46,339 bases of DNA from Clostridia bacterium (GCA_017461365.1 JAFTYG010000052.1:1-46339); one strand, 5' to 3'; shown: positions 33,111 to 42,285, numbered from the stretch's first letter. The notes: generated from the letters alone by a model not told the origin. Program-made: numbers and translations.

Positions 33111-35021
33111 ATGCTTACAAAAATTTCTGTTTCGGCTATGCCGAATATAAAGAAAAGCGTAAACGGAAAGGATGCCTCCGAGCAGGGGGCATTCGCCGTT
33201 GGAGATAACATTTGTTTTACCGTCGAAGTTCCGAGACGTCTTGGGGCTTCGGCGGTCGTTCTGCGTATTTGTAAGGACGGAGAAAAGGATACAGACCACC
33301 CTTTGACATTCGTAAATACCGAAGAGGGCATCGACGTGTACAGCTATACTGTTGATACAAAGGCTCTTTGCGGCTATGCCGACGACGGTCTTTTTTTCTA
33401 TGAATTTCTGTTTCTTCGCGGAATGGATACGCTTTTCACTTCAACATACAATCAGGTAGATTTTACACTTGAGCGACACTCCGAAAACAGATTTGCGCTT
33501 GTGATCTATGAAAATCATTTCAAAACTCCGTCGTGGTTCGGCGGAAGAATAATGTACCATATTTTTGTAGACCGATTTGCCAAGGGCGAGGGCGAGGTTG
33601 TGACACGCGACGACGTTATCATCAATGAAGATTGGGAGAACGGAATTCCTCAGTACGTAAAGAAAAACGGAGACAGACTTGCAAACAATATGTTTTTCGG
33701 CGGAAATCTTTGGGGAATTGCCGAAAAGCTTGACTATCTTAAATCGCTGGGCGTCGGTATTATTTATCTGAGCCCCATATTCAAGGCGTATTCCAATCAC
33801 AAGTACGATACGGGCGATTATACGCAGATAGACGGAATGTTCGGCGGTGAGGCTGCATTCAAAAATCTTTTGGAAAAGGCAAAAGAAAAGGATATTCGTA
33901 TAATTCTCGACGGCGTATTCAATCATACGGGAGATAACAGTCTGTATTTTGACAGATACGGCGAGTACGGCAACAGCGGCGCATATACAAATGAGAACTC
34001 CCCCTATCGCAGATGGTACAGATTTAAAAAATACCCCGATGAGTACGAAACTTGGTGGGGAATAGACATACTGCCCAAGCTCAATCACGAAATACCCGAG
34101 TGCAGAAAATATTTTGTTGGCGAGGGTGGAATTTGCGAGAAATATGTAAAAGAGGGAATTGCAGGTTGGCGTCTTGATGTTGCTGATGAATTACCCAATG
34201 AATTTCTCGACGAGCTTCGTAAAACGGTTCACAAGGTGTCGGGTGATGAGGCTATTATCATAGGCGAGGTCTGGGAAAATGCCGCGTTGAAGGTCTCTTA
34301 CAGTAAGCGTCGCCGTTATTTTCTCGGCAGACAGCTTGACAGCGTGATGAACTATCCGCTTCGCAACGGCATACTCGGATACCTTTCGGAGGGAGACGCA
34401 GAGTTTCTTGGCGATATTCTGAAGGAGATCTACGCTACGTATCCCAAACAGGTGTGCGATTGCCTTATGAATTTGCTCGGAACGCACGATACCGAAAGAA
34501 TACTGACGGTGCTCGGTGAAGGAAACGAAAAAGAATTTTGTGATGATAATGACGTTTTCGCCAAAAAACGTCTTACCGAGGCTCAGTATAAGCGTGGCGT
34601 TGCGCTCCTGAAGATCGCCGCCGCTATTCAATATACCGTTTACGGTGTGCCGTCGGTATTTTACGGAGACGAGGCAGGACTTGAGGGTTATCACGATCCT
34701 TTCTGTCGCCGTCCCTATCCTTGGGGCAAAGAAAATACGGAGCTGTTGGAGTATTACCGCTTGCTCGGTAAGATCCGTACAGAGCATCCCGTATTTATTG
34801 ACGGAGCTTTCAAATTGGAAACCGCAAAGGGCGGTCTGCTTGTATATAGCCGTAAGGGCAGAGGTGAGCTTATCCGCGTTATCGTTAATATGGAGGATAC
34901 TTCTGTTTCGTATCCCTGGGAGGACTCGGCGGTAGATCTTCTCACGGGTAAGAGCTATTCGGGCAAGATAGGAAGCCATGCGGTCAAGATCTTGTACAGC
35001 AAGCTGCGGGGGGATCACTGA
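33111..35021 (+). CDS. GH13 alpha-amylase family hydrolase (neopullulanase/cyclodextrinase type)
   Basis: The 636-residue protein has an N-terminal beta-sandwich of about 130 residues as in neopullulanases. A GH13 barrel follows with DGVFNHT (region I), Asp356 nucleophile in GWRLDVADE, Glu386 in IIGEVWE and Asp460 in GTHDTER, then a C-terminal beta domain. There is no signal peptide, so it acts inside the cell. As the last gene of the glg operon it would trim limit dextrins or cyclic and branched glucans produced when GlgP stalls. Exact bond preference cannot be read from sequence. Confidence 0.9.
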   Translation: MLTKISVSAMPNIKKSVNGKDASEQGAFAVGDNICFTVEVPRRLGASAVVLRICKDGEKDTDHPLTFVNTEEGIDVYSYTVDTKALCGYADDGLFFYEFLFLRGMDTLFTSTYNQVDFTLERHSENRFALVIYENHFKTPSWFGGRIMYHIFVDRFAKGEGEVVTRDDVIINEDWENGIPQYVKKNGDRLANNMFFGGNLWGIAEKLDYLKSLGVGIIYLSPIFKAYSNHKYDTGDYTQIDGMFGGEAAFKNLLEKAKEKDIRIILDGVFNHTGDNSLYFDRYGEYGNSGAYTNENSPYRRWYRFKKYPDEYETWWGIDILPKLNHEIPECRKYFVGEGGICEKYVKEGIAGWRLDVADELPNEFLDELRKTVHKVSGDEAIIIGEVWENAALKVSYSKRRRYFLGRQLDSVMNYPLRNGILGYLSEGDAEFLGDILKEIYATYPKQVCDCLMNLLGTHDTERILTVLGEGNEKEFCDDNDVFAKKRLTEAQYKRGVALLKIAAAIQYTVYGVPSVFYGDEAGLEGYHDPFCRRPYPWGKENTELLEYYRLLGKIRTEHPVFIDGAFKLETAKGGLLVYSRKGRGELIRVIVNMEDTSVSYPWEDSAVDLLTGKSYSGKIGSHAVKILYSKLRGDH

Positions 35022-35022
35022 G

Positions 35023-35358
35023 GTGGGATTTTTTGACAGATTTAAAAGAAAAAAAGATCCCAACAGTAAGGAGTTCCGAAGAGAATTCGCCCTCGCCATC
35101 AACGGCAGACATATACGTTACGTTACCGAAAAGAGAAACGGAGTTGACGAGGTAATAGGCAGAGAAGGGCATCTTAATATCAAGGATGACGAAATGCTTA
35201 TATATGCTTCATCGGACGTGATATTCCGTGCCAAGATAGATGAGCTTCAGATGTGGGAGCTTTTGTCTAAGGACGGCGTGGTTTTTACGGGTGCAGATCT
35301 CGAGCATGGCGGTGTAGAACGCACCGTTATAGCGTTTTACGTTTATTATAGGAAATAA
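35023..35358 (+). CDS. Small conserved-looking hypothetical protein
   Basis: The 111-residue protein starts at GTG 35023, two bases after the amylase stop, with a GGGGGGA ribosome binding site overlapping the amylase end. After a basic N-terminus (GFFDRFKRKKD) it reads as a small beta-rich domain with no signal or membrane segment. A feature is a run of alternating hydrophobic strands around LNIKDDEMLIYASSDVIFRAKI. I do not recognise a family. Tight coupling to the glycogen operon suggests co-expression. It is followed by a strong terminator. Confidence 0.7.
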   Translation: MGFFDRFKRKKDPNSKEFRREFALAINGRHIRYVTEKRNGVDEVIGREGHLNIKDDEMLIYASSDVIFRAKIDELQMWELLSKDGVVFTGADLEHGGVERTVIAFYVYYRK

Positions 35359-35360
35359 AG

Positions 35361-35402
35361 GCATCGCGCAGTCGCAAAATCAGCGGCGGCGCGATGCTTT
35401 TT
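35361..35402 (+). terminator. Intrinsic terminator closing the glycogen operon
   Basis: GCATCGCGC (35361-35369) pairs with GCGCGATGC (35389-35397), followed by TTTTTCTTT. Confidence 0.88.
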
Positions 35403-35416
35403 CTTTGTTATTTCGG

Positions 35417-35445
35417 TTGACAAAAGCAGGTATTTGTGATAAAAT
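35417..35445 (+). promoter_or_regulatory. Promoter of the large membrane protein gene
   Basis: TTGACA (35417-35422), 17-bp spacer, TAAAAT (35440-35445) with extended TGA; almost the same architecture as the tRNA-Leu promoter. Confidence 0.85.
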
Positions 35446-35478
35446 TATTCTGTATGTTTGTGTGTGTCGGAGGTACGC

Positions 35479-37788
35479 ATGATAAGCTTGTTTTTTATAG
35501 TGCCCGTAGTTGTATTTTTACTCTCCGAAATATTCGATTTTAAGAAATACGGGATCAAAAACAGATTGAAAAGCGTTGGGTTTTGGCTGTCACTTTTCGG
35601 AACGCTCGTCTTTTCGACAGCGGCGCTTATGCTTTTGTTTATGAGCTTTACAGCTTTTATGAGCTTTTCCTTAATAAAGCTCTTGGCGTGTGCGCTGTCG
35701 GCGGTATTCTTTGCTGTAACCGTCAAGCTGATACGTTACTTAAAAACGTCGCAAAAGATATGGTCTGCGGCGCTTGTCGCCGTTGTGATAGCGCTTTTTC
35801 TTGAGAGTACTGTTTTTAATTTCAGATTTTATCAGACGTACGATTATAAAGAAACAGATTTTACTGAAGATTACGGAACGCAATATTTTACAAAGACCGA
35901 GAATGAAAGAGAATACAAAAGACTTTCCAAAAATATGTCTCCGTGCTTCGTTCTCAGCGATATAGATTGCGAAGTAAATAACGTGTATTTCGACGTTACA
36001 ACAAAGAATTCCTACGGAGAGGTCGTAAATTCATACGTTCAGGTCTATATGACCGACGAGTCAAATGAAAATTATCTGAAGCTTCCTGCGCAAACGGTAA
36101 TGACCGACATCGAGGAAACAAAGTATTTAAATCTTGTTACTAACGGCGTGACAGAAAAACTGAAATTTTCTATATCCACCGATTACGGCGAGACGTTTAC
36201 TGTAAACAGCATACGGATAAACGTCCGTCAGAGCTTCAGCTTTAAGATAATAAGATTTGCCGCGGTCGCGCTTATTATATTTATTGCGTATATCCTGAGA
36301 CCTAAGAGTAAGCTGTGGTCTTATGTGTTTACAGGCTCATCGAGACAAAAGGCGGTCATCTGTGCCGTTATTGTTGTTGAGGTCGCCGCGCTTATGGGAA
36401 TAACCTTTTTCAATCCCATATTCCAACGCAATCCGGCAAGCCACACGGCGCAATATCAACAGCTTGCCGAGGCTTTTCTTGATGGACGGCTGTATCTTGC
36501 TCAAGAGCCTCCCGAGTATCTCGCGGAGATGGAAAATCCTTATGACTACGCCGAGAGAGTCGAACAAAAAAATAAGCACGGTGAAAGCTATTATTGGGAT
36601 GCGGCGTATTATAACGGAAAATATTACGTTTATTTCGGTGTTGTTCCCGTACTGTTGACCTATCTGCCGTACAGAGCGATCACGGGGAACGCAATGCCGA
36701 ATGTGATGGCGATAAGAATATTTATGGTATTCTTCGTTGTCGGATCCTTCCTGCTTATTTATGAACTGCTTAAAAGATACTTTAAGTATAAAAAGATACC
36801 CTTCCTATCATATATTTTGACGTGTCTTATTTTTGTAAATGCTTCGGGAGGAGTGTTTATAGCCAAGCGTCCCGACTTTTATTCTGTTCCAATCCTATCG
36901 GGACTTGCGTTTACGGTATTCGGATTATATTTTTGGCTGATCTCCCTGAAAAAAGAGGGAAGGGTGCACGCGGGATATGCCGCTTTGGGTTCGCTTTGTA
37001 TGGCTCTTGTGGCGGGATGCAGACCGCAGCTGCTTGTGGTTTCGGCATTTGCGTTTTTGTTCTTCTGGAACGCCGTATTCAAGGAACGGTCGCTGTTTTC
37101 AAAGAAAGGATTTTGGAGCACGTTTACCATATGCTTGCCCTACGTTCTTGTGGCGGCGGGAATTATGTGGTATAATAACGCCCGCTTCGGTTCGCCCTTT
37201 GATTTCGGTCAGAATTATAATCTTACGACCAACGATATGACGGGTAGAGGCTACCGCGTTGAGCGTGTGGGGCTGTCGCTCTTCACTTACTTTTTCCAGC
37301 TTCCCAATTTCACGGCTGCGTTTCCGTTCTTACAGCCCGTGGATATTGATACGAATTATCTCGGAGTGACTATAACCGAGCCGATGTTCGGAGGTATCTT
37401 TGCGGTCATTCCGCTGTTGTGGTGTCTTGCGCTCGTCCCGATGCTTGCGAAGAAAATGAAAAAAGGACATATTCTTGCGCTTTGTCTTTTGCCGCTTTCG
37501 CTGTCGATATTTTTAGGAGCGTTTGATGCGCAGGGCGCGGGACTTTTGCAAAGATACGTCAGCGATTTTTCTTTCCTTGCAGTTCTTGCGGCGATTGTCG
37601 TTGTGTTCTACGTTTATCAGGGAATGCGCGGAAGGCTCAGACAGTATGTGAACGGATTTTTGGGATTTGCGTCATTTGCAAGCGGTATTTACTGCTTTCT
37701 GATTATATTTGCAAAATACAGTGTTGAGCTGTTTTACAGAAGTCCGTATCTTTTCAACTATGTGTCGGAGCTTGTGCAGTTCTGGTAA
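35479..37788 (+). CDS. Large polytopic membrane protein, GT-C glycosyltransferase-like
   Basis: The 769-residue protein has three N-terminal helices (about 1-110), an extracytoplasmic beta-rich region (about 115-260), then about nine or ten more helices. Two stretches suggest a GT-C-fold sugar or lipid-sugar transferase: WDAAYYNGKYYVYFGVVPVL before a helix pair, and WYNNARFGSPFDFGQNYNL in a later loop. I see no firm catalytic motif. GGAGG stands before the ATG at 35479. It has its own promoter and is followed 25 bp later by a CPBP protease gene. Membrane location is sure; the transferase role is a guess. Confidence 0.6.
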   Translation: MISLFFIVPVVVFLLSEIFDFKKYGIKNRLKSVGFWLSLFGTLVFSTAALMLLFMSFTAFMSFSLIKLLACALSAVFFAVTVKLIRYLKTSQKIWSAALVAVVIALFLESTVFNFRFYQTYDYKETDFTEDYGTQYFTKTENEREYKRLSKNMSPCFVLSDIDCEVNNVYFDVTTKNSYGEVVNSYVQVYMTDESNENYLKLPAQTVMTDIEETKYLNLVTNGVTEKLKFSISTDYGETFTVNSIRINVRQSFSFKIIRFAAVALIIFIAYILRPKSKLWSYVFTGSSRQKAVICAVIVVEVAALMGITFFNPIFQRNPASHTAQYQQLAEAFLDGRLYLAQEPPEYLAEMENPYDYAERVEQKNKHGESYYWDAAYYNGKYYVYFGVVPVLLTYLPYRAITGNAMPNVMAIRIFMVFFVVGSFLLIYELLKRYFKYKKIPFLSYILTCLIFVNASGGVFIAKRPDFYSVPILSGLAFTVFGLYFWLISLKKEGRVHAGYAALGSLCMALVAGCRPQLLVVSAFAFLFFWNAVFKERSLFSKKGFWSTFTICLPYVLVAAGIMWYNNARFGSPFDFGQNYNLTTNDMTGRGYRVERVGLSLFTYFFQLPNFTAAFPFLQPVDIDTNYLGVTITEPMFGGIFAVIPLLWCLALVPMLAKKMKKGHILALCLLPLSLSIFLGAFDAQGAGLLQRYVSDFSFLAVLAAIVVVFYVYQGMRGRLRQYVNGFLGFASFASGIYCFLIIFAKYSVELFYRSPYLFNYVSELVQFW

Positions 37789-37813
37789 TACCATTAAAAA
37801 TGAATAAGGTGAT

Positions 37814-38875
37814 ATGATGAAAAAATTAACTGAAAATGATAAGAGCTTTTTCTGGGTAGCTTTTAAATTGGGAATAGGCGCGCTTGTGTACAGAGGCGCT
37901 ATTGAGCTTTTATCGTACGTGATGCTTGCTCTGTTGGGCATAATAACGGCGAGAGATCCCGAAAATATTGTGCTTTACAATTCGATGAATTACCTTTTGA
38001 GCGGTATGGTTTCGGTGGCTTCTTTTCTGCTTGCCGCTATCACGCTGTGGATAATACTGCGCGTGGGCAAGCATAGGGACTATAAGCCCACGCTTTGGAG
38101 CCCGAGAATAACCATTTTTGCGCCTTTTCTGATCATAGCTACGGTCGCGCTTAACTTCGCGATGGCAGAGATAAATTCGCTTGCGATCTCTTTGCTTGCG
38201 CCGAACGTTTCTATGTACATTACAACAACCCCGACAGAAATAACCGCCATTGAGATAATATTGATGCTGATCTCAACCGCCGTTATTCCCGGTATCGTTG
38301 AAGAAATAATGTTCCGAGGCATAATGCTTACTAATCTTATGCCTTACGGAAAGGGAATGGCGATAGTTTGCAGCGCGTTCCTTTTCGGACTTATGCATAT
38401 GAACCCCTCGCAGTTCTTCTATACCACGCTCATGGGCTTGGTGTTGGGATATATTTACGTTCGTACAAAGTCGATATGGATATGTATGATCATCCACTTT
38501 GTAAATAATGCGTTGGGCGTTTTGCAGCAGATATTCTATCAGTGCAACGAAATGGCTGTGGCAGATGAGCTTATGAGTCAGCTTATGCTCACCGTTATGA
38601 TACTCGGTATTATTTCCATGGGAGTGTTGCTTATCGCAAGAGCGGTGAAAAGGAAAAAAGCTCCCGAAGAGGTGGGAAGCTTTGGATGTACATATGAGCC
38701 GTGTCTGTCGTATGAGGCGCGCTCGATCACAAAATCGAAGAAGATACTTTTGTTCTTCTCGCCAAGCATCAGCTTGTTCACGGTCATCGTATTTGCAAGT
38801 ATGATAATGACGATGGTATCGGTATTTTTGGTAGGTCTGCTTATGGGTATCTTTCCCGGGATGTTTACGTTATGA
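37814..38875 (+). CDS. CPBP family intramembrane metalloprotease
   Basis: The 353-residue protein has about eight helices and the three ABI/CAAX-protease motifs: Glu163-Glu164 and Arg168 in VEEIMFRG, the FGLMHMN histidine, and IHFVNNAL with the last His and Asn. Such proteins cleave membrane-embedded or prenyl-like substrates, or protect against self-made peptides. Two start codons in tandem exist (37814 and 37817); AAGGTG suits the second slightly better. The stop overlaps the tadA start by four bases. No bacteriocin-like gene is nearby, so a general membrane protease role is more likely. Confidence 0.9.
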   Translation: MMKKLTENDKSFFWVAFKLGIGALVYRGAIELLSYVMLALLGIITARDPENIVLYNSMNYLLSGMVSVASFLLAAITLWIILRVGKHRDYKPTLWSPRITIFAPFLIIATVALNFAMAEINSLAISLLAPNVSMYITTTPTEITAIEIILMLISTAVIPGIVEEIMFRGIMLTNLMPYGKGMAIVCSAFLFGLMHMNPSQFFYTTLMGLVLGYIYVRTKSIWICMIIHFVNNALGVLQQIFYQCNEMAVADELMSQLMLTVMILGIISMGVLLIARAVKRKKAPEEVGSFGCTYEPCLSYEARSITKSKKILLFFSPSISLFTVIVFASMIMTMVSVFLVGLLMGIFPGMFTL

Positions 38876-39369
38876 GCTTACCCGATACGGATAGAGACGC
38901 CGAGTTTATGCGCATCGCGCTTGCCGAGGCGGAAAGGGCAAAAGAGATCGGTGAGGTGCCCGTTGGAGCGGCTGTGGTATATGACGGAAAGGTCATATCC
39001 GTCGGTCACAATCAGCGAGAAAAGAACGGGATGGCGACCGCTCACGCAGAGCTCCTTGCCATAGAAGAGGCTTGCCGATCGCTCGGAGGATGGCGGCTGT
39101 CGGGATGTACTCTGTACGTCACGCTTGAGCCCTGTCCCATGTGCGCGGGATCAATAGTGAATTCGAGGATAGACCGCGTCGTGTTCGGCGCGCGGGACAG
39201 CGCCGCAGGGTGTCTCGGAAGTGTTATAAATTTTAATTCCTATCCATTTAACCATGCCTTTTCGGTAAGCAACGGCGTGTGTGAGCCCGAATGTAAACGA
39301 CTATTGCGCGATTTTTTTGAAGAACAAAGACAAAAGAAGAAAAGAGACAATATCCAAAATGAAAAATAA
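38872..39369 (+). CDS. tadA: tRNA-specific adenosine deaminase TadA
   Basis: The enzyme converts adenosine 34 to inosine in tRNA-Arg(ACG). The 165-residue product has the zinc deaminase signature: His58 and Glu60 in HAELLAIEEAC, and Cys88/Cys91 in LEPCPMCAGS. The ARDSAAGCLGS segment also fits TadA. Its ATG overlaps the protease stop. The lysine-rich C-terminus (KKKRD) is longer than in many homologues and overlaps the start of azlC by 11 bases, so all of these genes are translationally coupled. Confidence 0.95.
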   Translation: MSLPDTDRDAEFMRIALAEAERAKEIGEVPVGAAVVYDGKVISVGHNQREKNGMATAHAELLAIEEACRSLGGWRLSGCTLYVTLEPCPMCAGSIVNSRIDRVVFGARDSAAGCLGSVINFNSYPFNHAFSVSNGVCEPECKRLLRDFFEEQRQKKKRDNIQNEK

Positions 39370-40075
39370 AAAGCTGAAAAGCTATCTTTACGGGATCCGT
39401 AAGGGTGTGCCCGTGCTGATAGGATTTTTGCCCGTAGCAATATCATACGCGATTGCGGCGACCGCAAGCGGTATGACGGCGGGGCAGACCGTAGGAATGT
39501 CAGCTGCCGTCTTTGCGGGAGCAAGTCAGATAATGGCGACCGAAATGATAGCGGGCGGCGCGGGAAGCATAGCGATAATAATGACTACTCTTGTCCTTAA
39601 TCTCCGCCATATAATTATGAGCACCTGTGTGTTCAGAAAGCTCAGAGCAAAAAACTTATTCGTAAGGCTTCTTGTCGGATTTGGCGTAACGGATGAGACC
39701 TTTGCCATCTATACGACCGAGGATGATGAAAAAAGCGACGAATATTTTATGCTTGGTCTTATAACTATCTCGTACGCATCGTGGGTGATCGGAGCGCTTG
39801 TGGGGGTAATACTGCAAAGAGCTCTGCCCGAAAGCCTTTCACAGAGCTTTGGTATAGCGCTGTATGCGCTTTTCATCGCGCTCATAGTTCCCGATATTAA
39901 GAAAAGTCTGAAGCTGTTTTTTACAGTGCTTTTAACCGTCGGATTAAATATCGGGCTGTCATTTTTGATAGACAGCAGTTGGGCTATAATCATATCTACG
40001 CTTGTCGGCGCGGCATTCGGCGTTTTACTTATGGAAGGGATGCCTCGGGCAGATAGAGAGGAGAAAAAAGTATGA
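39359..40075 (+). CDS. azlC: Branched-chain amino acid exporter subunit AzlC
   Basis: This 238-residue membrane protein is the large partner of the AzlCD pair, which exports branched-chain amino acids or analogues. The AzlC start block GVPVLIGFLPVAISYAIAA and the AGASQIMATEMIAGGA segment are visible, with about six helices. The start at 39359 (MKNKK) is preferred over the open frame from 39281, which runs inside tadA; a purine-rich AGAAAAGAGA lies upstream. The stop overlaps azlD (ATGA). Confidence 0.9.
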   Translation: MKNKKLKSYLYGIRKGVPVLIGFLPVAISYAIAATASGMTAGQTVGMSAAVFAGASQIMATEMIAGGAGSIAIIMTTLVLNLRHIIMSTCVFRKLRAKNLFVRLLVGFGVTDETFAIYTTEDDEKSDEYFMLGLITISYASWVIGALVGVILQRALPESLSQSFGIALYALFIALIVPDIKKSLKLFFTVLLTVGLNIGLSFLIDSSWAIIISTLVGAAFGVLLMEGMPRADREEKKV

Positions 40076-40371
40076 ATATTCCTCTTCTTATATTCGGAAT
40101 GGCGCTTGTGACCTTTATTCCGAGAATACTGCCCGCGTTTATCGTAGACAAGATCAAGATGAACAGATATGTGGAGCGCTTTCTTAAGCTTATACCTTAT
40201 ACGGCTATGGCGGCGCTTGTTTTCCCCGGAGTTATAGGTGTCGGAGGCGAGAGATGGTATATCGGAGCTATCGGTGCTGTTGTGGCTATCCTGCTTTCAA
40301 TGATACCGAAAATACCGTCGTGGGTAGTGATAATCGTGGCTGTGCTTTCGATTTTTCCGTTTTTTATTTGA
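40072..40371 (+). CDS. azlD: AzlD-family branched-chain amino acid transport subunit
   Basis: The 99-residue, four-helix protein has the AzlD-typical FIPRILPAFIVDKIKMNRYVERFLKLIPYTAMAAL pattern, with Pro residues in the first helix pair. It starts on the last bases of azlC and, together with AzlC, would form the exporter. Nothing in the sequence shows regulation; transcription probably comes from the promoter at 35417. Confidence 0.9.
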   Translation: MNIPLLIFGMALVTFIPRILPAFIVDKIKMNRYVERFLKLIPYTAMAALVFPGVIGVGGERWYIGAIGAVVAILLSMIPKIPSWVVIIVAVLSIFPFFI

Positions 40372-40396
40372 ATTTTATTTTGGAGGATGGATAAAT

Positions 40397-41305
40397 ATGA
40401 GAATTTCAATGAATATTTCAAGTCTCTACGCAAAATATACGAGAGATGAAAAGATCAAGTGTATGCAGCTGTGCAAGGACGCGGGCTTTGACGCAGTTGA
40501 TTTCAGTCTTTGCGAAATGGTAGAGGATGGAAGCGAATTTAACCGTGACGATTACCGTGAGGTAGCTCTTAAATACCGTAAGGCAGCAGATGATATGGGA
40601 TTGGCTATTACGCAGACGCATACGCCGTTTAGGTTTAAAAATTGGGATGACGAAGAAAATTATAAAAACGTTATCTTCCCGAGAATAGTACGCAGTCTTG
40701 AGATCTCTGCGCTTCTCGGAGCTGAGGTAGCTGTGGTACATCCTCTGCATCATATGGAATATCATGGCAGTGAAGAGGAAATATTCGAGATCAATATGGC
40801 TTTTTATAAGAGCCTTATACCGTATTGCCGCGAGTTCGGCATAAAGTGCGGTGTTGAGAATATGTGGAGACACGATCCGCGAAGAAGATATATAACACAC
40901 GATACCTGCTCGCGCAAAGAAGAATTTGTAAGATACGTCGACACGCTTGACAGTGAGTATATGATAGCCTGTCTCGACGTTGGACACGTCGGTCTGCCTA
41001 TGCAGGACGATGAGGCTCACGATTTTGTAAGGTATCTCGGTCACGATCGCTTGCAGTCGCTTCATATTCACGATAACGATTATAAGGGCGACCAGCATAT
41101 TATGCCTTACGCGGGAAAAATGAATTGGACGGAGCTTGCCAAGGCGCTCGGTGAAATAGACTATACGGGAGATTTTACTTATGAGCTTAACGGAAGCTAC
41201 CTTGATACGGCAGATGATGAATTCGCGCCCGTTATCATTAAGTATGCGTACGACGTTGCAAGACATCTTGCCGATATTATAGACAGAAACAGACCGCATA
41301 AATAA
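40397..41305 (+). CDS. Sugar phosphate isomerase/epimerase (xylose isomerase-like TIM barrel)
   Basis: The 302-residue protein belongs to the AP-endonuclease-2 / IolE-like barrel family. Metal-ligand positions are visible in VVHPLHH, GVENMW (Glu), LDVGHVG (Asp and His), HIHDND (His) and near the end YELNG (Glu). Members isomerise or epimerise sugars, inositol intermediates or hydroxypyruvate; the substrate cannot be fixed here. GGAGG stands before the ATG. It is the last gene of the rightward cluster and is closed by the bidirectional terminator at 41331. Confidence 0.85.
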   Translation: MRISMNISSLYAKYTRDEKIKCMQLCKDAGFDAVDFSLCEMVEDGSEFNRDDYREVALKYRKAADDMGLAITQTHTPFRFKNWDDEENYKNVIFPRIVRSLEISALLGAEVAVVHPLHHMEYHGSEEEIFEINMAFYKSLIPYCREFGIKCGVENMWRHDPRRRYITHDTCSRKEEFVRYVDTLDSEYMIACLDVGHVGLPMQDDEAHDFVRYLGHDRLQSLHIHDNDYKGDQHIMPYAGKMNWTELAKALGEIDYTGDFTYELNGSYLDTADDEFAPVIIKYAYDVARHLADIIDRNRPHK

Positions 41306-41330
41306 ACGTTGCTGACAATAAAATAAATAA

Positions 41331-41358
41331 CGGGTAGCTCGTTTGAGCTACCCGTATT
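41331..41358. terminator. Bidirectional terminator between the epimerase and hpf
   Basis: CGGGTAGCTC (41331-41340), GTTT, GAGCTACCCG (41345-41354). TATTTTATT follows on the plus strand and TTATTTATTTTATT on the minus strand, so it serves the two convergent genes. Confidence 0.88.
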
Positions 41359-41375
41359 TTATTAAAATTCACTGA

Positions 41376-41903
41376 TCATTCGTCAGCTTCTATAAGACCG
41401 TAGGAGTTGTCGTGTCTCTTATATACGACACAGACCTTTTCCGTGGTATCTTCCTTGAATACGAAGAATTCGTGACCGAGGAGGTTCATCTGCATTATCG
41501 CTTCCTCTACCGACATCGGCTTTATAGTGAAGCTCTTGCGGCGGATGTTGAATTCATTTTCTTCCTCAAAATCCTCGCCCGTGTCGATAATACCCTGATC
41601 GAACGCGCCGCTGCGAAGTCTCTTTGCAAGCCTTGTTTTATTCTTTCTTATTTGTCTTTCTATGGTGTAAACAGCGTGGTCAAGAGCGTTTCTGAACGTT
41701 TCATCCTGAACCTCGCTTCTGAATATCGTACCTGCCGAGACGATCGTGATCTCCAAGCATTTTGTGGAGCGTCTCGTGCTTAATGTGACAGTCGCGTTAC
41801 ACTCGTCGTTAAAATACTTGTCAAGCTTTTTCAGCTTGTTTTCGATAGTGGCCTTCATTTCATCCCACACGTTCATCTGTCTGCCAACAATGGTTACCTT
41901 CAT
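41376..41903 (-). CDS. hpf: Ribosome hibernation promoting factor, long form
   Basis: The 175-residue protein binds 70S ribosomes and pairs them into inactive 100S dimers when growth stops. The N-terminal S30AE domain (about 1-100) starts MKVTIVGRQMNVWDEMKATI. The C-terminal dimerisation domain (about 118-175) has the conserved IRRKSFTIKPMSVEEAIMQMNLLGHEFFVF. Both domains mark the long HPF of Firmicutes. AAGGAGG precedes the ATG at good spacing. It is monocistronic, with a promoter at 41957-41985 and a leader hairpin. Confidence 0.97.
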   Translation of the reverse strand: MKVTIVGRQMNVWDEMKATIENKLKKLDKYFNDECNATVTLSTRRSTKCLEITIVSAGTIFRSEVQDETFRNALDHAVYTIERQIRKNKTRLAKRLRSGAFDQGIIDTGEDFEEENEFNIRRKSFTIKPMSVEEAIMQMNLLGHEFFVFKEDTTEKVCVVYKRHDNSYGLIEADE

Positions 41904-41931
41904 TTCGTAATCCTCCTTGAGATAAAGTTCC

Positions 41932-41952
41932 TTGGGAAATATTACTTCCCAA
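41932..41952 (-). promoter_or_regulatory. Leader hairpin of hpf
   Basis: TTGGGAA (41932-41938) and TTCCCAA (41946-41952) form a 7-bp stem in the 5' untranslated region, just above the ribosome binding site. It may affect mRNA stability or start access. Confidence 0.5.
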
Positions 41953-41956
41953 TCTC

Positions 41957-41985
41957 ATTATATCATATTTGGTTTGATTTGTAAA
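41957..41985 (-). promoter_or_regulatory. Promoter of hpf
   Basis: On the minus strand, TTTACA (41985-41980), 17-bp spacer, TATAAT (41962-41957) with extended TGA. Confidence 0.85.
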
Positions 41986-42200
41986 TAGTCGGCAATAAAT
42001 TTTTTTTAAAAATCTTAATTTTATTCATAATGCACAATACACACTAGACGCCGTTTATTAGGGAACGGTAAGAAAACAAACAGGTGCTTTGTTCGAAAAT
42101 TCCAAAACAAGAACAAAAATCTGCTATTTGGCACTAAAAAGCGGAGTGATGCGTTAAAATAATTCCTAAAATTTTAAAAAATATCAAAAAATGTCGAGCA
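41986..42200. other. AT-rich intergenic stretch without a gene
   Basis: Between the divergent hpf promoter and the promoter of the small peptide gene I see no open frame with a ribosome binding site, no tRNA and no stable hairpin. It is rich in A and T runs (for example a T8 run near 42001), as is common between divergent promoters. Confidence 0.5.
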
Positions 42201-42226
42201 TTGTCCTTTTTATGATACATATCGTG

Positions 42227-42235
42227 TGATATAAT
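42227..42235 (+). promoter_or_regulatory. Extended -10 promoter of the small membrane peptide gene
   Basis: TG (42227-42228), A, TATAAT (42230-42235). No good -35 hexamer sits 17 bp upstream (TTTTTA), so the extended -10 may carry the activity. Confidence 0.6.
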
Positions 42236-42285
42236 GAAAACACAAAGAGGAAGCAAATACCAAAAAACGGAAAAGGAGAAAAACA

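Noticed and set aside
24681-35021. Glycogen genes as a transferred island
   Set aside because: Gene order and codon style look like the surrounding genes, no repeats, tRNA or recombinase flank them, and the operon is common in Clostridia.
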